This document shows positions 31,475 to 39,773 of a stretch of 64,000 nucleotides of DNA, one piece after another. Position numbers and translations under genes: made by a program. The notes beneath the pieces were generated by a model, which was not told the DNA's origin, ran no database searches, and saw only the letters and a list, made by a program, of their open reading frames with translations. How positions within the stretch are numbered: position 1 is the stretch's first letter; every line of letters begins with the position of its first letter. The DNA is from a virus: positions 1-64,000 of the IMG/VR virus record IMGVR_UViG_3300042564_004524, one strand, 5' to 3'.

Positions 31475-31813
31475 ATGAGTAAATTCGCAAACATGTTATC
31501 AGCTGATAGTTCAGCAACATTAGGAAACAGAGCAAAAAATTTAGCTGACTCAGCTGTGTTGGAAGTTGAATCTTTCATTGCTAACCTAAGAAAAGAAAAG
31601 TTACAATTGAACAGCAAGTTGAATGACTTGACTGACTTGGCTCCAGAGAACACTTACTCTCTTCGTCCAGGTTCTGCTGACTTCAATCCAGCTAAATGGG
31701 TTAGAGAGTTACACCAAACAAGAATGGATATCGCTTTAAAAGAGATTGAATTGGCTGAGGCTCAAGCAATCTATGACGAGTGGTTCGCAGAAACTCCAAA
31801 GGCTAAGAAATAA
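31475..31813 (+). CDS. hypothetical helical protein
   Basis: 112 residues, Ala/Leu/Glu-rich with a coiled-coil stretch at about 28-55 (LEVESFIANLRKEKLQLNSKLNDL) and another near the C-terminus. Unrecognised. Overlaps the next start by one base (TAATG), so co-translated with 31813. Its codon use is less AT-extreme than its neighbours, suggesting high expression. Confidence 0.65.
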   Translation: MSKFANMLSADSSATLGNRAKNLADSAVLEVESFIANLRKEKLQLNSKLNDLTDLAPENTYSLRPGSADFNPAKWVRELHQTRMDIALKEIELAEAQAIYDEWFAETPKAKK

Positions 31814-32292
31814 TGAGCCTTCCAAAGGTTTACTTGGCGAAGTCTAACAGAGCAAACCCAGATGTGGTTTCTAGAGTTCGCCAAGCCCTTTCTAAATTCC
31901 CTATACAAATCGTAGAATATACTGGTGGACAATTTAGTCACGCACCAATGATGGAGTGTGAGCAGCTAGTTGTTGTTCCAGATTTAGAAGATGAGGGTGT
32001 TATTATCGGTAAAGGGTTATATGAACAAATTAGTAAATTTGGTAATGGTAAAGGGTTCGAATACCTTTTCGTTATTGCTGATGAAGGTTTGAACGTTAAA
32101 GACGTTGAAGGTTTGGACATTATTGATTATGATGATTATGTTTCATTCGCAGAGATTGAATTTGGTAGAGGTAACGGTGATAAATTCGTGAGTTGTTTTG
32201 AAGACATTTACGGTGTGACCGCTAAGGATTCATTATATCCGTCTCCAAAATCTGATTCAAATTACTATCATTTGATAGGTAGAAAAAAATAA
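31813..32292 (+). CDS. hypothetical protein, possible nucleoside-deoxyribosyltransferase-like fold
   Basis: 159 residues. N-terminal KVYLAKSNRANPDVVSRVRQAL followed by IQIVEYTGGQFSH and CEQLVVVPD resembles the beta-alpha-beta start and 'active-site Asp' strand of NDT/TIR-like Rossmann domains, but the later WE and ELG motifs are missing. Tentative. Coupled to the helical protein upstream. Confidence 0.55.
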   Translation: MSLPKVYLAKSNRANPDVVSRVRQALSKFPIQIVEYTGGQFSHAPMMECEQLVVVPDLEDEGVIIGKGLYEQISKFGNGKGFEYLFVIADEGLNVKDVEGLDIIDYDDYVSFAEIEFGRGNGDKFVSCFEDIYGVTAKDSLYPSPKSDSNYYHLIGRKK

Positions 32293-32313
32293 AAAAAAAA
32301 GTTACAAAAACAC

Positions 32314-32344
32314 TTGCAAGTTTCCATATTAGTTAGTACCTTTG
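32314..32344 (+). promoter_or_regulatory. promoter for structured RNA and tRNA array 4
   Basis: TTG 32314-32316 and TACCTTTG 32337-32344, spacing 20 nt. No protein start follows closely; the first product is the RNA beginning near 32350. Confidence 0.75.
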
Positions 32345-32349
32345 TAATA

Positions 32350-32482
32350 TAAATCGAGAGGGTGTTTGAGAGTAGTAGCTATTAGGAAAGTCCCTCCTCT
32401 TTATCGAAAGATAAATGAAACTTTGTACTGGCGGTGGTATCAAACACAAAGACGTAAGTATTGGGGTTGTAAGACCCCAAGA
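32350..32482 (+). ncRNA. structured RNA preceding tRNA-Phe
   Basis: GTGTTTGA (about 32358-32365) pairs with TCAAACAC (about 32437-32444); a strong TTGGGGT...ACCCCAA hairpin closes the 3' side. Contains TTAGGAAAGTCC, resembling the RNase P RNA CR-I core motif (GAGGAAAGTCC), but the remaining RNase P core is not convincing. Transcribed from its own promoter into the tRNA array. Confidence 0.5.
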
Positions 32483-32484
32483 AT

Positions 32485-32557
32485 GGTACCGTAGCTCAGT
32501 TGGTAGAGCAATGGACTGAAAATCCATGTGTCACTGGTTCGAATCCAGTCGGTACCA
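32485..32557 (+). tRNA. tRNA-Phe (GAA), second gene
   Basis: Perfect acceptor GGTACCG/CGGTACC. Anticodon loop CTGAAAA is in ATGGA/TCCAT; canonical D- and T-arms (CTGG-TTCGAAT-CCAG). More canonical than the Phe tRNA of array B. Confidence 0.93.
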
Positions 32558-32730
32558 CTACAGTAAGACGGTTAGCCTTACGTAAAGAACTTTAAGACAC
32601 CATGGAAGGTTTTAAAGGGAAATGACGCTAACAGCTGAGGAAGTGCTAGAACTTCTGGGTTTGCAGTTCGGACCCTCTCCCAAAGAAAACACTGCAATGG
32701 TACTATCATGGGAACGATAGTACCAAAACA
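32558..32730 (+). ncRNA. hairpin-rich spacer RNA
   Basis: No coding potential seen. Hairpins GTAAG...CTTAC (about 32565-32583), GAAGT...ACTTC (about 32639-32656) and a perfect nine-pair GGTACTATC...GATAGTACC (32698-32723) are visible. Lies between tRNA-Phe and a tRNA-like gene. Confidence 0.4.
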
Positions 32731-32806
32731 CGGGGATAGCATAAGGGCGGCAGTTCCTTGCAGAACGTATACTAGTTGCCGAGGGGTTCGACTCCCTTCT
32801 CCCCGA
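32731..32806 (+). tRNA. tRNA-like element, anticodon unclear
   Basis: Acceptor CGGGGAT pairs with CTCCCCG for six of seven positions; T-arm AGGGG-TTCGACT-CCCTT is canonical, total 76 nt. The D- and anticodon arms do not fold conventionally: GTTC-CTTGCA-GAAC gives a six-base loop and CGGCA/TGCCG an alternative outer stem. Could be a degenerate or mitochondrial-like tRNA. Confidence 0.45.
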
Positions 32807-32820
32807 CTAAATTATTAACT

Positions 32821-32994
32821 ATGGCTACATTAGCACAGAAATCTAGACAATCTAGAGCGTTAGCAATGCTTGAAGCACAGCTAAAAAGTGGTGTAAAAAC
32901 CCAAAAAGGAACTCGCGATGTTAAAATCGCTTTGACTGATGGCGACAGAAAGCGCATCAACAAAGAGATTAGTAACTTAAAAGCGAAAGCTTAA
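32821..32994 (+). CDS. small basic protein
   Basis: 57 residues from ATG 32821 directly after the tRNA-like element. Lys/Arg/Gln-rich helical sequence (AQKSRQSRALAMLEAQLKSG, then GDRKRINKEISNLKAKA). No family recognised; size and charge suggest nucleic-acid binding. An in-frame upstream ATG at 32776 is inside the tRNA-like element and was not used. Confidence 0.65.
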   Translation: MATLAQKSRQSRALAMLEAQLKSGVKTQKGTRDVKIALTDGDRKRINKEISNLKAKA

Positions 32995-33006
32995 AAAATA
33001 GGTAAA

Positions 33007-33084
33007 GAAAGATTATTTCAGCAATTTAAATCAAAGCTCTCTTAAAGCCGTGGTCGCAGGTTCGAATCCTGTCTAGTTTTTCCT
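33007..33084 (+). tRNA. divergent tRNA, possibly Lys (CTT)
   Basis: Acceptor GAAAGAT pairs with GTTTTTC using wobbles; T-arm CAGG-TTCGAAT-CCTG is canonical. The D-region ATTTCAGCAATTTAA resembles the odd D-arms at 27063 and 40653. Loop CTCTTAA has only a three-pair stem (GCT/AGC). Ends and identity are approximate. Confidence 0.5.
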
Positions 33085-33090
33085 AGGAAA

Positions 33091-33139
33091 AGCAAGTAGC
33101 TCAGTTGGATAGAGCACGTATGAAAAAATTAATCTTGTT
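33091..33139 (+). pseudogene. truncated tRNA remnant
   Basis: AGCAAG...CTTGTT flank a canonical D-arm (TAGCTCAGTTGGATAGAGCA), but only about 25 AT-rich bases follow and no T-arm is present. Probably a tRNA broken by deletion. Confidence 0.4.
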
Positions 33140-33147
33140 ACCTACAT

Positions 33148-33223
33148 ATGAGGATAGCTCAGTTGGTAGAGCGCTCGGTGGTTCGCTGCCGAGAGGTTGC
33201 AGGTTCGAGTCCTGCTCCTTGTA
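33148..33223 (+). tRNA. tRNA with enlarged anticodon loop, identity unclear
   Basis: Canonical D-arm (TAGCTCAGTTGGTAGAGC) and T-arm (GCAGG-TTCGAGT-CCTGC); acceptor ATGAGGA pairs with TCCTTGT through wobbles. The CTCGG/CCGAG anticodon stem encloses ten bases (TGGTTCGCTG) instead of seven, so the anticodon cannot be read off safely. Confidence 0.6.
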
Positions 33224-33260
33224 TAAAAAAAATTTTTAACTATTATTTAACACAAAAATT

Positions 33261-33290
33261 TTGTAGTTACAAAAATACTTCGTATATTTG
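33261..33290 (+). promoter_or_regulatory. promoter for ABC-transporter operon
   Basis: TTG 33261-33263 and TATATTTG 33283-33290, spacing 19 nt; ATG at 33317. Confidence 0.8.
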
Positions 33291-33316
33291 CATTGTAAAA
33301 CATAAACAATAACAAA

Positions 33317-34036
33317 ATGAGTTTTTTTAAAAATTTAATCTTCGCTAAAGATGAAAATCCTAGTGAGGGTACTAGTACACCAGCACCAGTGAAACAACAA
33401 ACAACAAGTAAGTTTCCTGATTCTGGTCAAGCAACAACTGTTGCAACACCTGTTTTTTCGTTTCCAAATTCTGAAACGACACCAACACCTACAACCTTTG
33501 TTTCTCAAGCAAATGTTTCTCACGAACACTTAGAGAAAGCTATTGAGTTATATGAAAAGGGTTTTGATTCTTTAAACCAAAATGGTTTTGATTTCTACGA
33601 GTTTTTCCAATCAGTATCACAAGGTGGTATCGCAAACCCTCAAGTATATGCTATGGCTTATGCTATGGGAACAGCAATGGATAAAACTATTAACAAAGAG
33701 AAACTTACCTCACAAGCTGATTACTATATCGCTGAAATTACCAAAGTATACGATGAAAACGTTGCTAAAGGTCAAGGTAAAAAAGAAAGTTTATTGAGAC
33801 AAAAAGAGTCTGAAAATCAAACATTAGCAAATGAGTTAACTATGTTCCAACAACAATTGGAAGCGTTGCAAATTCAAATTGTTGATAGACAAAATAAACT
33901 TCAAGCTATCAATGGTAAATACCAACCACAATTGGATGAAGTTGATAGTAAATTAAATGCCAACACAATTGCCAAGAGTAAAATTGTTGAGGCTATTGAA
34001 ATTGTAAAATCAGGAATTAACACAAACATTAAATAA
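33317..34036 (+). CDS. hypothetical protein, coiled-coil C-terminus (ABC operon)
   Basis: 239 residues. Low-complexity Thr/Pro/Ser N-terminus (about 15-65), a helical middle (LEKAIELYEKGFDSLNQNGFDFYEFFQSV) and a long coiled coil at about 150-239 (NQTLANELTMFQQQLEALQIQ). Resembles cytosolic partner proteins of TelA/toxic-anion systems in overall layout only. One base separates it from the next start. Confidence 0.65.
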   Translation: MSFFKNLIFAKDENPSEGTSTPAPVKQQTTSKFPDSGQATTVATPVFSFPNSETTPTPTTFVSQANVSHEHLEKAIELYEKGFDSLNQNGFDFYEFFQSVSQGGIANPQVYAMAYAMGTAMDKTINKEKLTSQADYYIAEITKVYDENVAKGQGKKESLLRQKESENQTLANELTMFQQQLEALQIQIVDRQNKLQAINGKYQPQLDEVDSKLNANTIAKSKIVEAIEIVKSGINTNIK

Positions 34037-34037
34037 G

Positions 34038-35180
34038 ATGAGTTCACAAACACAATTTAAACAACCAACTACATTAAACGCAAATTTAATGGAGTTACCA
34101 ATCCTTAAGCACTTTGACCAAAACCAAATTGCTACTAAGGTAGACACATTCCGTAAAGGTGAGAAAAATCTTTTCTGGTTCTTAAAATTAGGTGCTATAG
34201 GTGCGATAGTTTACGGTGGTTACAAAGCCTTATCGATTGTATTACCACCAATGCTTGAAAAAATTGGTGCATTTTTAGGGTATGCCACTGTTGGTGTGCT
34301 GGCAGTTACATTGTTCGTTATGTTCCCAGTCATTGTAAAAGGTATTAGAGCACTAACAAGAGCTCTACACAAATCGATTATTCGATATGACCCTTTTGCA
34401 CAATTGGAGATTGAGCGTCAAAAGATGATTGCCAACCAAACAACTTTTAGAGTTGCTAAAGGAAACATTGCTCAGTTGAAAAACGACATGGAATTAGAAT
34501 CAAGCAGAGCGCAAACAGAAGCTGAGGAAGGGCAAAAGTCAATTCTTAGACTTCAAGCTAAAGCACAAAAAATCAAAACCAGAATGGACGAAATGGTTCA
34601 AAAAGGTGGTGTAGAAGCTAGAGGTGAAGATGAATATGTAAACTTGGCGTCTGAATTTCAAAAAGTAAACGCTGAAGCATTGCGTGTTTCAAATAAATTA
34701 ACGCAAGCTAAAGACTTCGTTCAAAAGTACGGTACACGTGCCAACATCATGAAGAAAATGGGTCAAAAGCTTACAATGGTTGAGACTGCTATGGAGATTA
34801 AAATCTCTGACTTTGATGCTACTGTAGAAATGCTTAAGAAAGACTATGAATTTGGTCAAAAATCTAACGCTGCTACAACTGCCGCTAAAAATGCAATGGG
34901 CTTCACCAAAGGATGGGAATTCGATTATGCTCTTGACGTTGTAACATCAACGATTGCCGCTGATATCGCGATTACAGCTGGTAACTTGAAAGACATCGAA
35001 ACTCTTACAACTAACTATACGTTAGACTCTGACGAGTTGTTTGCAAACTTGAATGCTGTTGCTGACAAAATCAAAGTTGGTGAAGATATTATTCCAAGTT
35101 CAAAACAATACAACAACCCTGAGTACGTTTTGTCATCAACTGACAGACAAAAATCAGGTGGGTTTGGTGAGTTGTTCTAA
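34038..35180 (+). CDS. membrane-anchored coiled-coil protein (ABC operon)
   Basis: 380 residues. Two adjacent hydrophobic segments at about 47-65 and 79-105 (LGAIGAIVYGGYKAL, ATVGVLAVTLFVMFPVIVKG) are followed by a long helical coiled coil (about 130-300) and a C-terminal region ending SGGFGELF. No enzyme motif. Probably anchors the complex to the inner membrane together with the substrate-binding/OmpA protein and permease downstream. Confidence 0.68.
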   Translation: MSSQTQFKQPTTLNANLMELPILKHFDQNQIATKVDTFRKGEKNLFWFLKLGAIGAIVYGGYKALSIVLPPMLEKIGAFLGYATVGVLAVTLFVMFPVIVKGIRALTRALHKSIIRYDPFAQLEIERQKMIANQTTFRVAKGNIAQLKNDMELESSRAQTEAEEGQKSILRLQAKAQKIKTRMDEMVQKGGVEARGEDEYVNLASEFQKVNAEALRVSNKLTQAKDFVQKYGTRANIMKKMGQKLTMVETAMEIKISDFDATVEMLKKDYEFGQKSNAATTAAKNAMGFTKGWEFDYALDVVTSTIAADIAITAGNLKDIETLTTNYTLDSDELFANLNAVADKIKVGEDIIPSSKQYNNPEYVLSSTDRQKSGGFGELF

Positions 35181-35368
35181 TCAAAGATAAAAAAGAACTG
35201 TTCGAGTACCTTTTGTTGACCATACATCCAAAAGTGAAGTGGTGGACAAAGATACTATAGGATTGGTGAGCCTAGATAAGTAAGTAACAAGTCAGAAGAG
35301 TCTTAGACCGTATGGGTAGTTCCTCTAACTGGCGAACATTAAAAAAACGTTAAATAGAAAAAAAAGAT
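35181..35368 (+). other. gene-free stretch, possible structured RNA
   Basis: About 190 bases without an ORF. GTTCG near 35200 is complementary to CGAAC near 35334, and the interior is less AT-rich than other gaps here. It sits between two genes of the ABC operon, before a promoter. Could be a riboswitch-like or processed RNA; no known class recognised. Confidence 0.35.
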
Positions 35369-35399
35369 TTGGTACATTAAAAATATGTTTGTATATTTG
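35369..35399 (+). promoter_or_regulatory. promoter for substrate-binding/OmpA gene
   Basis: TTG 35369-35371 and TATATTTG 35392-35399, spacing 20 nt. Confidence 0.8.
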
Positions 35400-35433
35400 T
35401 ACCATAAAACAATAACATTAAAATTTAAACAAA

Positions 35434-37248
35434 ATGGGAAGAATCCTTAAAATTCAAAAATTGACTACCTTTGCAGAAGGTGTAATTGTTGCTCTTGGAG
35501 CAGTATTGGTAATGGGTATCGTGTACTTCGTGTCACCAGGCCTACGTGTAGAAGTGTCTAAAACACTTGGTGGTTTAGAGCTTAATTCAGAAACCTTGAA
35601 CAATGTAACAGCTGGTACTAAATTGCCGTTGCCATCTAGTACTCCATCAAGTGAAGTTGTTTCAAAAGGTCTTATTAGAATTGCAGAGTATGCATGGAAT
35701 GGTAACTCTGGTATGATTGTAGCTAACGGTGGACCACGAACAACTGAGGGGTCGCTTATGGAAGCCGCAGGTGTAAACTTAGAAATTGTTCGTCAAGACA
35801 TGGTTGGTGGTTTACGTGATATGCAAGTAAAATTCGTTGAAGAATTTGATGGTGGTGCCGCTTATCCTAAATCTGATAAATCAGCTGTTGCTGTATCTAT
35901 CATGGGTGATGGTGTTCCATTCTATATTACAACTACACAAAAATCGTTAGATGAAAAATTCGGTAAGGGTAAATACCACGTACAAGCGATTGCACAATAT
36001 GGTTTATCATACGGTGAAGATAAGCTTATCGGGCCACAAATTTGGAAAGATAACCCTCAATCATTGAAAGGTGCTGTTATTTCTTCTGTAATCGGTGACG
36101 GTGACTGGGTTGTAGCTTGTAACTATGCGTTCGCTAACAAAATTCCAGTAAATCCAGACCCAAAAACTTACGACCCTAATGCGATTAACTTCGTACCATC
36201 ACCAAATGATGACTTTATTGAATCTGTAAAAGACTTGATTAAATCTCAAACAGCTGGTTATACGGTTCCATTAAAAGAGGTTAAAGATGGTAAATTAACT
36301 GGTAAGACGGTTAACCGTAAGATTGATGGTGCTACTACGTGGACTCCAGGTGATAAGATGGCTTTCGATGCGTTGACTGGTTTCACAGATGTTGTTTCAA
36401 CAAAAGAGTTTGTGAATCAAATGGCTACTACGCTTGTAATTGTTAAAGAGTGGGCTGTACAACACGATAAAGAAGTTATCAATTTATTGAAACAAACTTA
36501 TGTTGCTTCTAATCAAATCAAACAATACGATGAATGGGCTCGTAAAGCGGCTGAGTGTGTAGCTAAAACATACAACGCAGAAACTGCTGAATACTGGTAT
36601 AATATGTTCAAAGGACAAAAAGGTACCAAAGCTGGTTTAGGTTACGATGTTGGTGGTACAAGAGTATTCAACTATGCTGATGCAATGCAATACAACGGTA
36701 TCTCTGATGGTAACAACAGATACAAAGCAGTATATGACCAAGTTTCCGCTTATTTGACTGACTTGAACCCATGTGGTTTCAATGAAACTTGTCCTGAGGG
36801 TGTTATACCTTACGATGACGCGGTTAACTTATACTTCTTAAAATCAATTAACATTGGTGATGCAGGTAAAACTGAAAAAATATCATATGCTGAAAACAAA
36901 ACTAAAGTTTTAGCTAGTGGTCAATGGAACATCAACTTTGCAACTGGTAGTTCAGCTATCCAAGGGTCTGAAAAAGACTTAGAAACGATATATAACTTGT
37001 TAGTGCAAGCTGAGGAAGCAAAACTTAAAGTTGTTGGTCACACTGATAACGTAGGTAACTCAAATTCTAATATGGACTTGTCAAAAGGACGTGCTAACTC
37101 TGTAGTTGCATATTTAACAAGTAGAGGTATCTCTAAAGAACGTTTCCAATTGGTAGACGGAAAAGGTGATACACAACCTATCGGTGATAACAACACTGTA
37201 TCAGGTAAAGCTAAAAATAGACGTGTAGAAATTACTCTATTAAAATAG
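35434..37248 (+). CDS. periplasmic substrate-binding protein fused to OmpA domain
   Basis: 604 residues. One N-terminal membrane anchor (about 13-34, FAEGVIVALGAVLVMGIVYFV). Residues about 70-450 look like a periplasmic binding protein of the phosphate/NMT1-like type (RIAEYAWNGNSGMIVANGG, VAVSIMGDGVPFYITTTQKS, VISSVIGDGDWVVACNYA). The C-terminal 110 residues are an OmpA-like peptidoglycan-binding domain (WNINFATGSSAIQGS, KLKVVGHTDNVGN, NMDLSKGRANSVVAYL, KNRRVEITLL). The domain order suggests tethering to peptidoglycan while feeding the permease encoded next. Confidence 0.8.
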   Translation: MGRILKIQKLTTFAEGVIVALGAVLVMGIVYFVSPGLRVEVSKTLGGLELNSETLNNVTAGTKLPLPSSTPSSEVVSKGLIRIAEYAWNGNSGMIVANGGPRTTEGSLMEAAGVNLEIVRQDMVGGLRDMQVKFVEEFDGGAAYPKSDKSAVAVSIMGDGVPFYITTTQKSLDEKFGKGKYHVQAIAQYGLSYGEDKLIGPQIWKDNPQSLKGAVISSVIGDGDWVVACNYAFANKIPVNPDPKTYDPNAINFVPSPNDDFIESVKDLIKSQTAGYTVPLKEVKDGKLTGKTVNRKIDGATTWTPGDKMAFDALTGFTDVVSTKEFVNQMATTLVIVKEWAVQHDKEVINLLKQTYVASNQIKQYDEWARKAAECVAKTYNAETAEYWYNMFKGQKGTKAGLGYDVGGTRVFNYADAMQYNGISDGNNRYKAVYDQVSAYLTDLNPCGFNETCPEGVIPYDDAVNLYFLKSINIGDAGKTEKISYAENKTKVLASGQWNINFATGSSAIQGSEKDLETIYNLLVQAEEAKLKVVGHTDNVGNSNSNMDLSKGRANSVVAYLTSRGISKERFQLVDGKGDTQPIGDNNTVSGKAKNRRVEITLLK

Positions 37249-37269
37249 TGTTCGTGTTTTAATTAAAAA

Positions 37270-37299
37270 GTCCCTGATTAACATCAGGGATTTTTTTTT
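37270..37299 (+). terminator. Rho-independent terminator
   Basis: TCCCTGAT-TAAC-ATCAGGGA followed by nine T. Confidence 0.9.
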
Positions 37300-37307
37300 A
37301 TTATTAT

Positions 37308-37338
37308 TTGGTAGTTTGAAAAATAAATAGTATTTTTG
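37308..37338 (+). promoter_or_regulatory. promoter for permease gene
   Basis: TTG 37308-37310 and TATTTTTG 37331-37338, spacing 20 nt. Confidence 0.72.
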
Positions 37339-37355
37339 TATAAAATTATAACACA

Positions 37356-38135
37356 ATGAAAAATATAATTAAAATGTTTGTCCCTTTTCAAACAATAAAA
37401 GGGTCTGAAAAAACAATAATGCTAACAATATGGTTAGTTTCTTTGTTTGCTATTTGGGGTGTTTGTGCTATGGGTACAACGCACTTGTTTCCAACACCGT
37501 CACAAGTGTTGAAAGGGTTTGGAACTATATGGACTGATGGTCTTATTGTTCATTTATTCAGTTCTTTAGCGTTATGTGCTCAAGCTGTTTTAATTTCAGT
37601 TTTTATTTCTTTGTTTGTAACTTATTTAAGTACGTTACCATTCTTTAAGGGTTGGGCTGACTTTATTTCAAAGCTTAGATTCTTACCGCTAGCTGGTATT
37701 ACATTTTACATCACTATTATCATTTCTAGTGCAAGAACTATACAAGTATGGGTACTTGTAATGTTTATGTCGACTTATTTGATTACATCGCTTGTACAGA
37801 TGATTAAAGATATTTCACAAGAAGAATTTGACCATGCAAGAACGCTTGGTTGTAACAGATGGGAAATGCTTTGGGAAGTGGTGATTAAAGGACGTTTTGA
37901 TTACGTATTTGAATTGGTTAGACAAAACCTTGCGATTGTATGGATGATGCTTGTAAGTATTGAGAGTATCCTTATCGCTGCTGGTGGTCTTGGTGTTCTT
38001 ATTAAGAATGGTGATAAGGTTGGTGACAACGGACGTGTTATTGCGGTTCAAATTGTGATTATCCTTGTTGGTATCGTGCTTGACTTCTTGTTAACAAAAT
38101 TAAGAAAATTAATATTCAGGTATTCTAACTTTTAA
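37356..38135 (+). CDS. ABC transporter permease (binding-protein-dependent)
   Basis: 259 residues with about six hydrophobic segments (IMLTIWLVSLFAIWGVC, LFSSLALCAQAVLISVFISLFV, GITFYITIIISSA, WVLVMFMSTYLI, IVWMMLVSIESILIAAGGLGVLI, VIAVQIVIILVGIVLDFLL). The EAA-type loop reads EEFDHARTLGCNRWEMLWEVVIKG, the contact site for the ATPase. Closest in layout to SsuC/TauC/NrtB permeases. Forms an importer with the ATPase at 38344 and binding protein at 35434. Confidence 0.85.
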   Translation: MKNIIKMFVPFQTIKGSEKTIMLTIWLVSLFAIWGVCAMGTTHLFPTPSQVLKGFGTIWTDGLIVHLFSSLALCAQAVLISVFISLFVTYLSTLPFFKGWADFISKLRFLPLAGITFYITIIISSARTIQVWVLVMFMSTYLITSLVQMIKDISQEEFDHARTLGCNRWEMLWEVVIKGRFDYVFELVRQNLAIVWMMLVSIESILIAAGGLGVLIKNGDKVGDNGRVIAVQIVIILVGIVLDFLLTKLRKLIFRYSNF

Positions 38136-38146
38136 AATTAAAAATT

Positions 38147-38338
38147 ATGCTGTATGTTTTAATCATTATTATTTGTGGGTTAATTGGTGGTTTAATAGTT
38201 ATAACTATTGATTATTTGTTTAATTTATTTTCTAATAAAAAAAGTAATATAGTTACTTATGAGAAAATAAAACAAACACCTGAACAATTAAAAATTAGTA
38301 AACGTTTAGATGAAATGTTAGAAGAGTTTAAAAAATAA
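38147..38338 (+). CDS. small single-span membrane protein
   Basis: 63 residues, hydrophobic from residue 2 to about 24 (LYVLIIIICGLIGGLIVITIDY) and then charged (EKIKQTPEQLKISKRLDEMLEEFKK). Located between permease and ATPase genes, so likely part of the same complex or its regulation. Confidence 0.65.
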   Translation: MLYVLIIIICGLIGGLIVITIDYLFNLFSNKKSNIVTYEKIKQTPEQLKISKRLDEMLEEFKK

Positions 38339-38343
38339 AAATT

Positions 38344-39165
38344 ATGCCATATACAACAAATGAAACGCTATTATACGTTGATAACGTAAGCGCAGGTTAC
38401 GATGGGAAAGTCATTATTAAAGACATCAACATCATAGAAAGAAATGTAATAAGAAAAGACTTTGATTCAACTGGTCAAGTTATTGCAGTGTTGGGACGTT
38501 CAGGTAGAGGTAAGTCTACATTGTTTAAAGTTCTTACTGGTTTATTAAAACCAATGAGTGGTCAAATATTATTGGCTGATATGGATACTGACGATTCAAG
38601 CGATGCTAAACCTTTAGATGAAGGTGATGTTGGTTTTGTTGACCAAAAATACACGCTTTTCAGACATAAAACAGTTACTCAGATTTGTCAATACGCTATG
38701 CGTAAATCAACTTACCCTAAAGCAGAAAAAGATACTATCATAAACGATTATCTTACAGAATGGGGTCTTTTAGAACATAAAGACAAATACCCATGTGAAT
38801 TATCTGGTGGTCAAAGACAACGTACCGCAATCATTGAACAAATGCTTACCAACAAACACTTTATGATTCTAGATGAACCTTTCTCTGGATTAGACGTTGG
38901 TAACATTGAAAAAGTTAAACAGTCTTTTGATAAAATTGGTTCGGCACATGAGTCTAACACAATTATGTTTTCAACACACGATATTAAACTTGCAGTTGAA
39001 TTAGCTGATAGTATTTATATTATCGGAAGACCTGAAGGTGTTGATGATTATAGCACTGTTTTAAAACACTATGACTTAAAACAAATGGATTTAGCGTGGA
39101 CACAATATAGTGATAAACATAGAGAATTGGTCAGTGAAATAAAAACTGTTTTATTGAATTCATAA
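38344..39165 (+). CDS. ABC transporter ATP-binding protein
   Basis: 273 residues. Walker A GRSGRGKST (about 56-64), Q-loop DQKYTLF, signature LSGGQRQR, Walker B HFMILDEPFSG and switch His STHDI are all present. Matches the SsuB/TauB/NrtD group in length and order. It drives the permease encoded just upstream. A complete importer with intact catalytic motifs argues for a functioning pump during infection rather than a relic. Confidence 0.9.
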   Translation: MPYTTNETLLYVDNVSAGYDGKVIIKDINIIERNVIRKDFDSTGQVIAVLGRSGRGKSTLFKVLTGLLKPMSGQILLADMDTDDSSDAKPLDEGDVGFVDQKYTLFRHKTVTQICQYAMRKSTYPKAEKDTIINDYLTEWGLLEHKDKYPCELSGGQRQRTAIIEQMLTNKHFMILDEPFSGLDVGNIEKVKQSFDKIGSAHESNTIMFSTHDIKLAVELADSIYIIGRPEGVDDYSTVLKHYDLKQMDLAWTQYSDKHRELVSEIKTVLLNS

Positions 39166-39240
39166 TGGGTGATTTAACAATATTAGTTATATTATCAAAA
39201 ACAAAGTATTTATAAATAAAACAAAAAAAAAATATTAAAA

Positions 39241-39642
39241 ATGAGTAAATTTGATGACTTGTTCAATGACTTCTTAAATGATAAGTCAAACAACAATAAA
39301 GATGATAACACCAATATGATGGGCGATTTATTTAAGAATATATCCAACATGAAAAACTTCGATAAAGAAGGGTTGATGAAAGAATTAGATAAAAATCTAG
39401 GTGAACCAGATGAAATTAAAAGCTATGAAGAAAATGGTGTGTTCTTTCAAAAACAAATTTGGCACACAAAACATGGTCAAGTAATTAAAACTATAATTTC
39501 AGACGTACCATTTAAAAAGAAAAAAACTAGGGTTCCATTAGAAAATCAACTTGAAATCGCTGTTGAAGAAGAAAATTATGAATTGGCTGCTAAACTTAGA
39601 GACAGAATCTCAAAGAGAGAAGCTAAAAAAAATAAAAAATAA
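39241..39642 (+). CDS. UVR-motif protein
   Basis: 133 residues. N-terminal 45 are Asp/Asn/Lys-rich and probably disordered. The centre (EEITKSYEENGVFFQKQIWHT-like) is beta-rich. The C-terminal 30 residues, PLENQLEIAVEEENYELAAKLRDRI, form a UVR motif as in UvrB/UvrC, ClpC and McsA. UVR helices mediate protein-protein contact, so it may recruit host UvrA/B/C or Clp proteins. Preceded by GTATTTAT, a near match to the late motif. Confidence 0.75.
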   Translation: MSKFDDLFNDFLNDKSNNNKDDNTNMMGDLFKNISNMKNFDKEGLMKELDKNLGEPDEIKSYEENGVFFQKQIWHTKHGQVIKTIISDVPFKKKKTRVPLENQLEIAVEEENYELAAKLRDRISKREAKKNKK

Positions 39643-39695
39643 ACCATTGTGTATCAATAATTTATAAAATATTTTAAAAAAAGTTGTAAAAAAAC

Positions 39696-39726
39696 TTGAC
39701 TTGTATTAAAATAGTTAGTATCTTTG
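39696..39726 (+). promoter_or_regulatory. strong promoter of attenuator C
   Basis: TTG 39696-39698 and TATCTTTG 39719-39726, spacing 20 nt; part of the block repeated in attenuators A and B. Confidence 0.88.
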
Positions 39727-39773
39727 CACTGTAATTAAAAATAAACAAAAAAAGAATTTTTACAAAAAACAAC

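Noticed and set aside
32350-32482. Full RNase P RNA
   Set aside because: Only a CR-I-like motif is present; P4 partner and other conserved regions cannot be identified by eye.
32350-32484. A fourth leader-peptide attenuator before tRNA-Phe
   Set aside because: The available short ORF (ATG near 32413) has no Phe-rich run and the TTGGGGT/ACCCCAA hairpin has no T-run.
32776-32820. Upstream start for the small basic protein
   Set aside because: Inside the tRNA-like element; ATG 32821 follows it directly.
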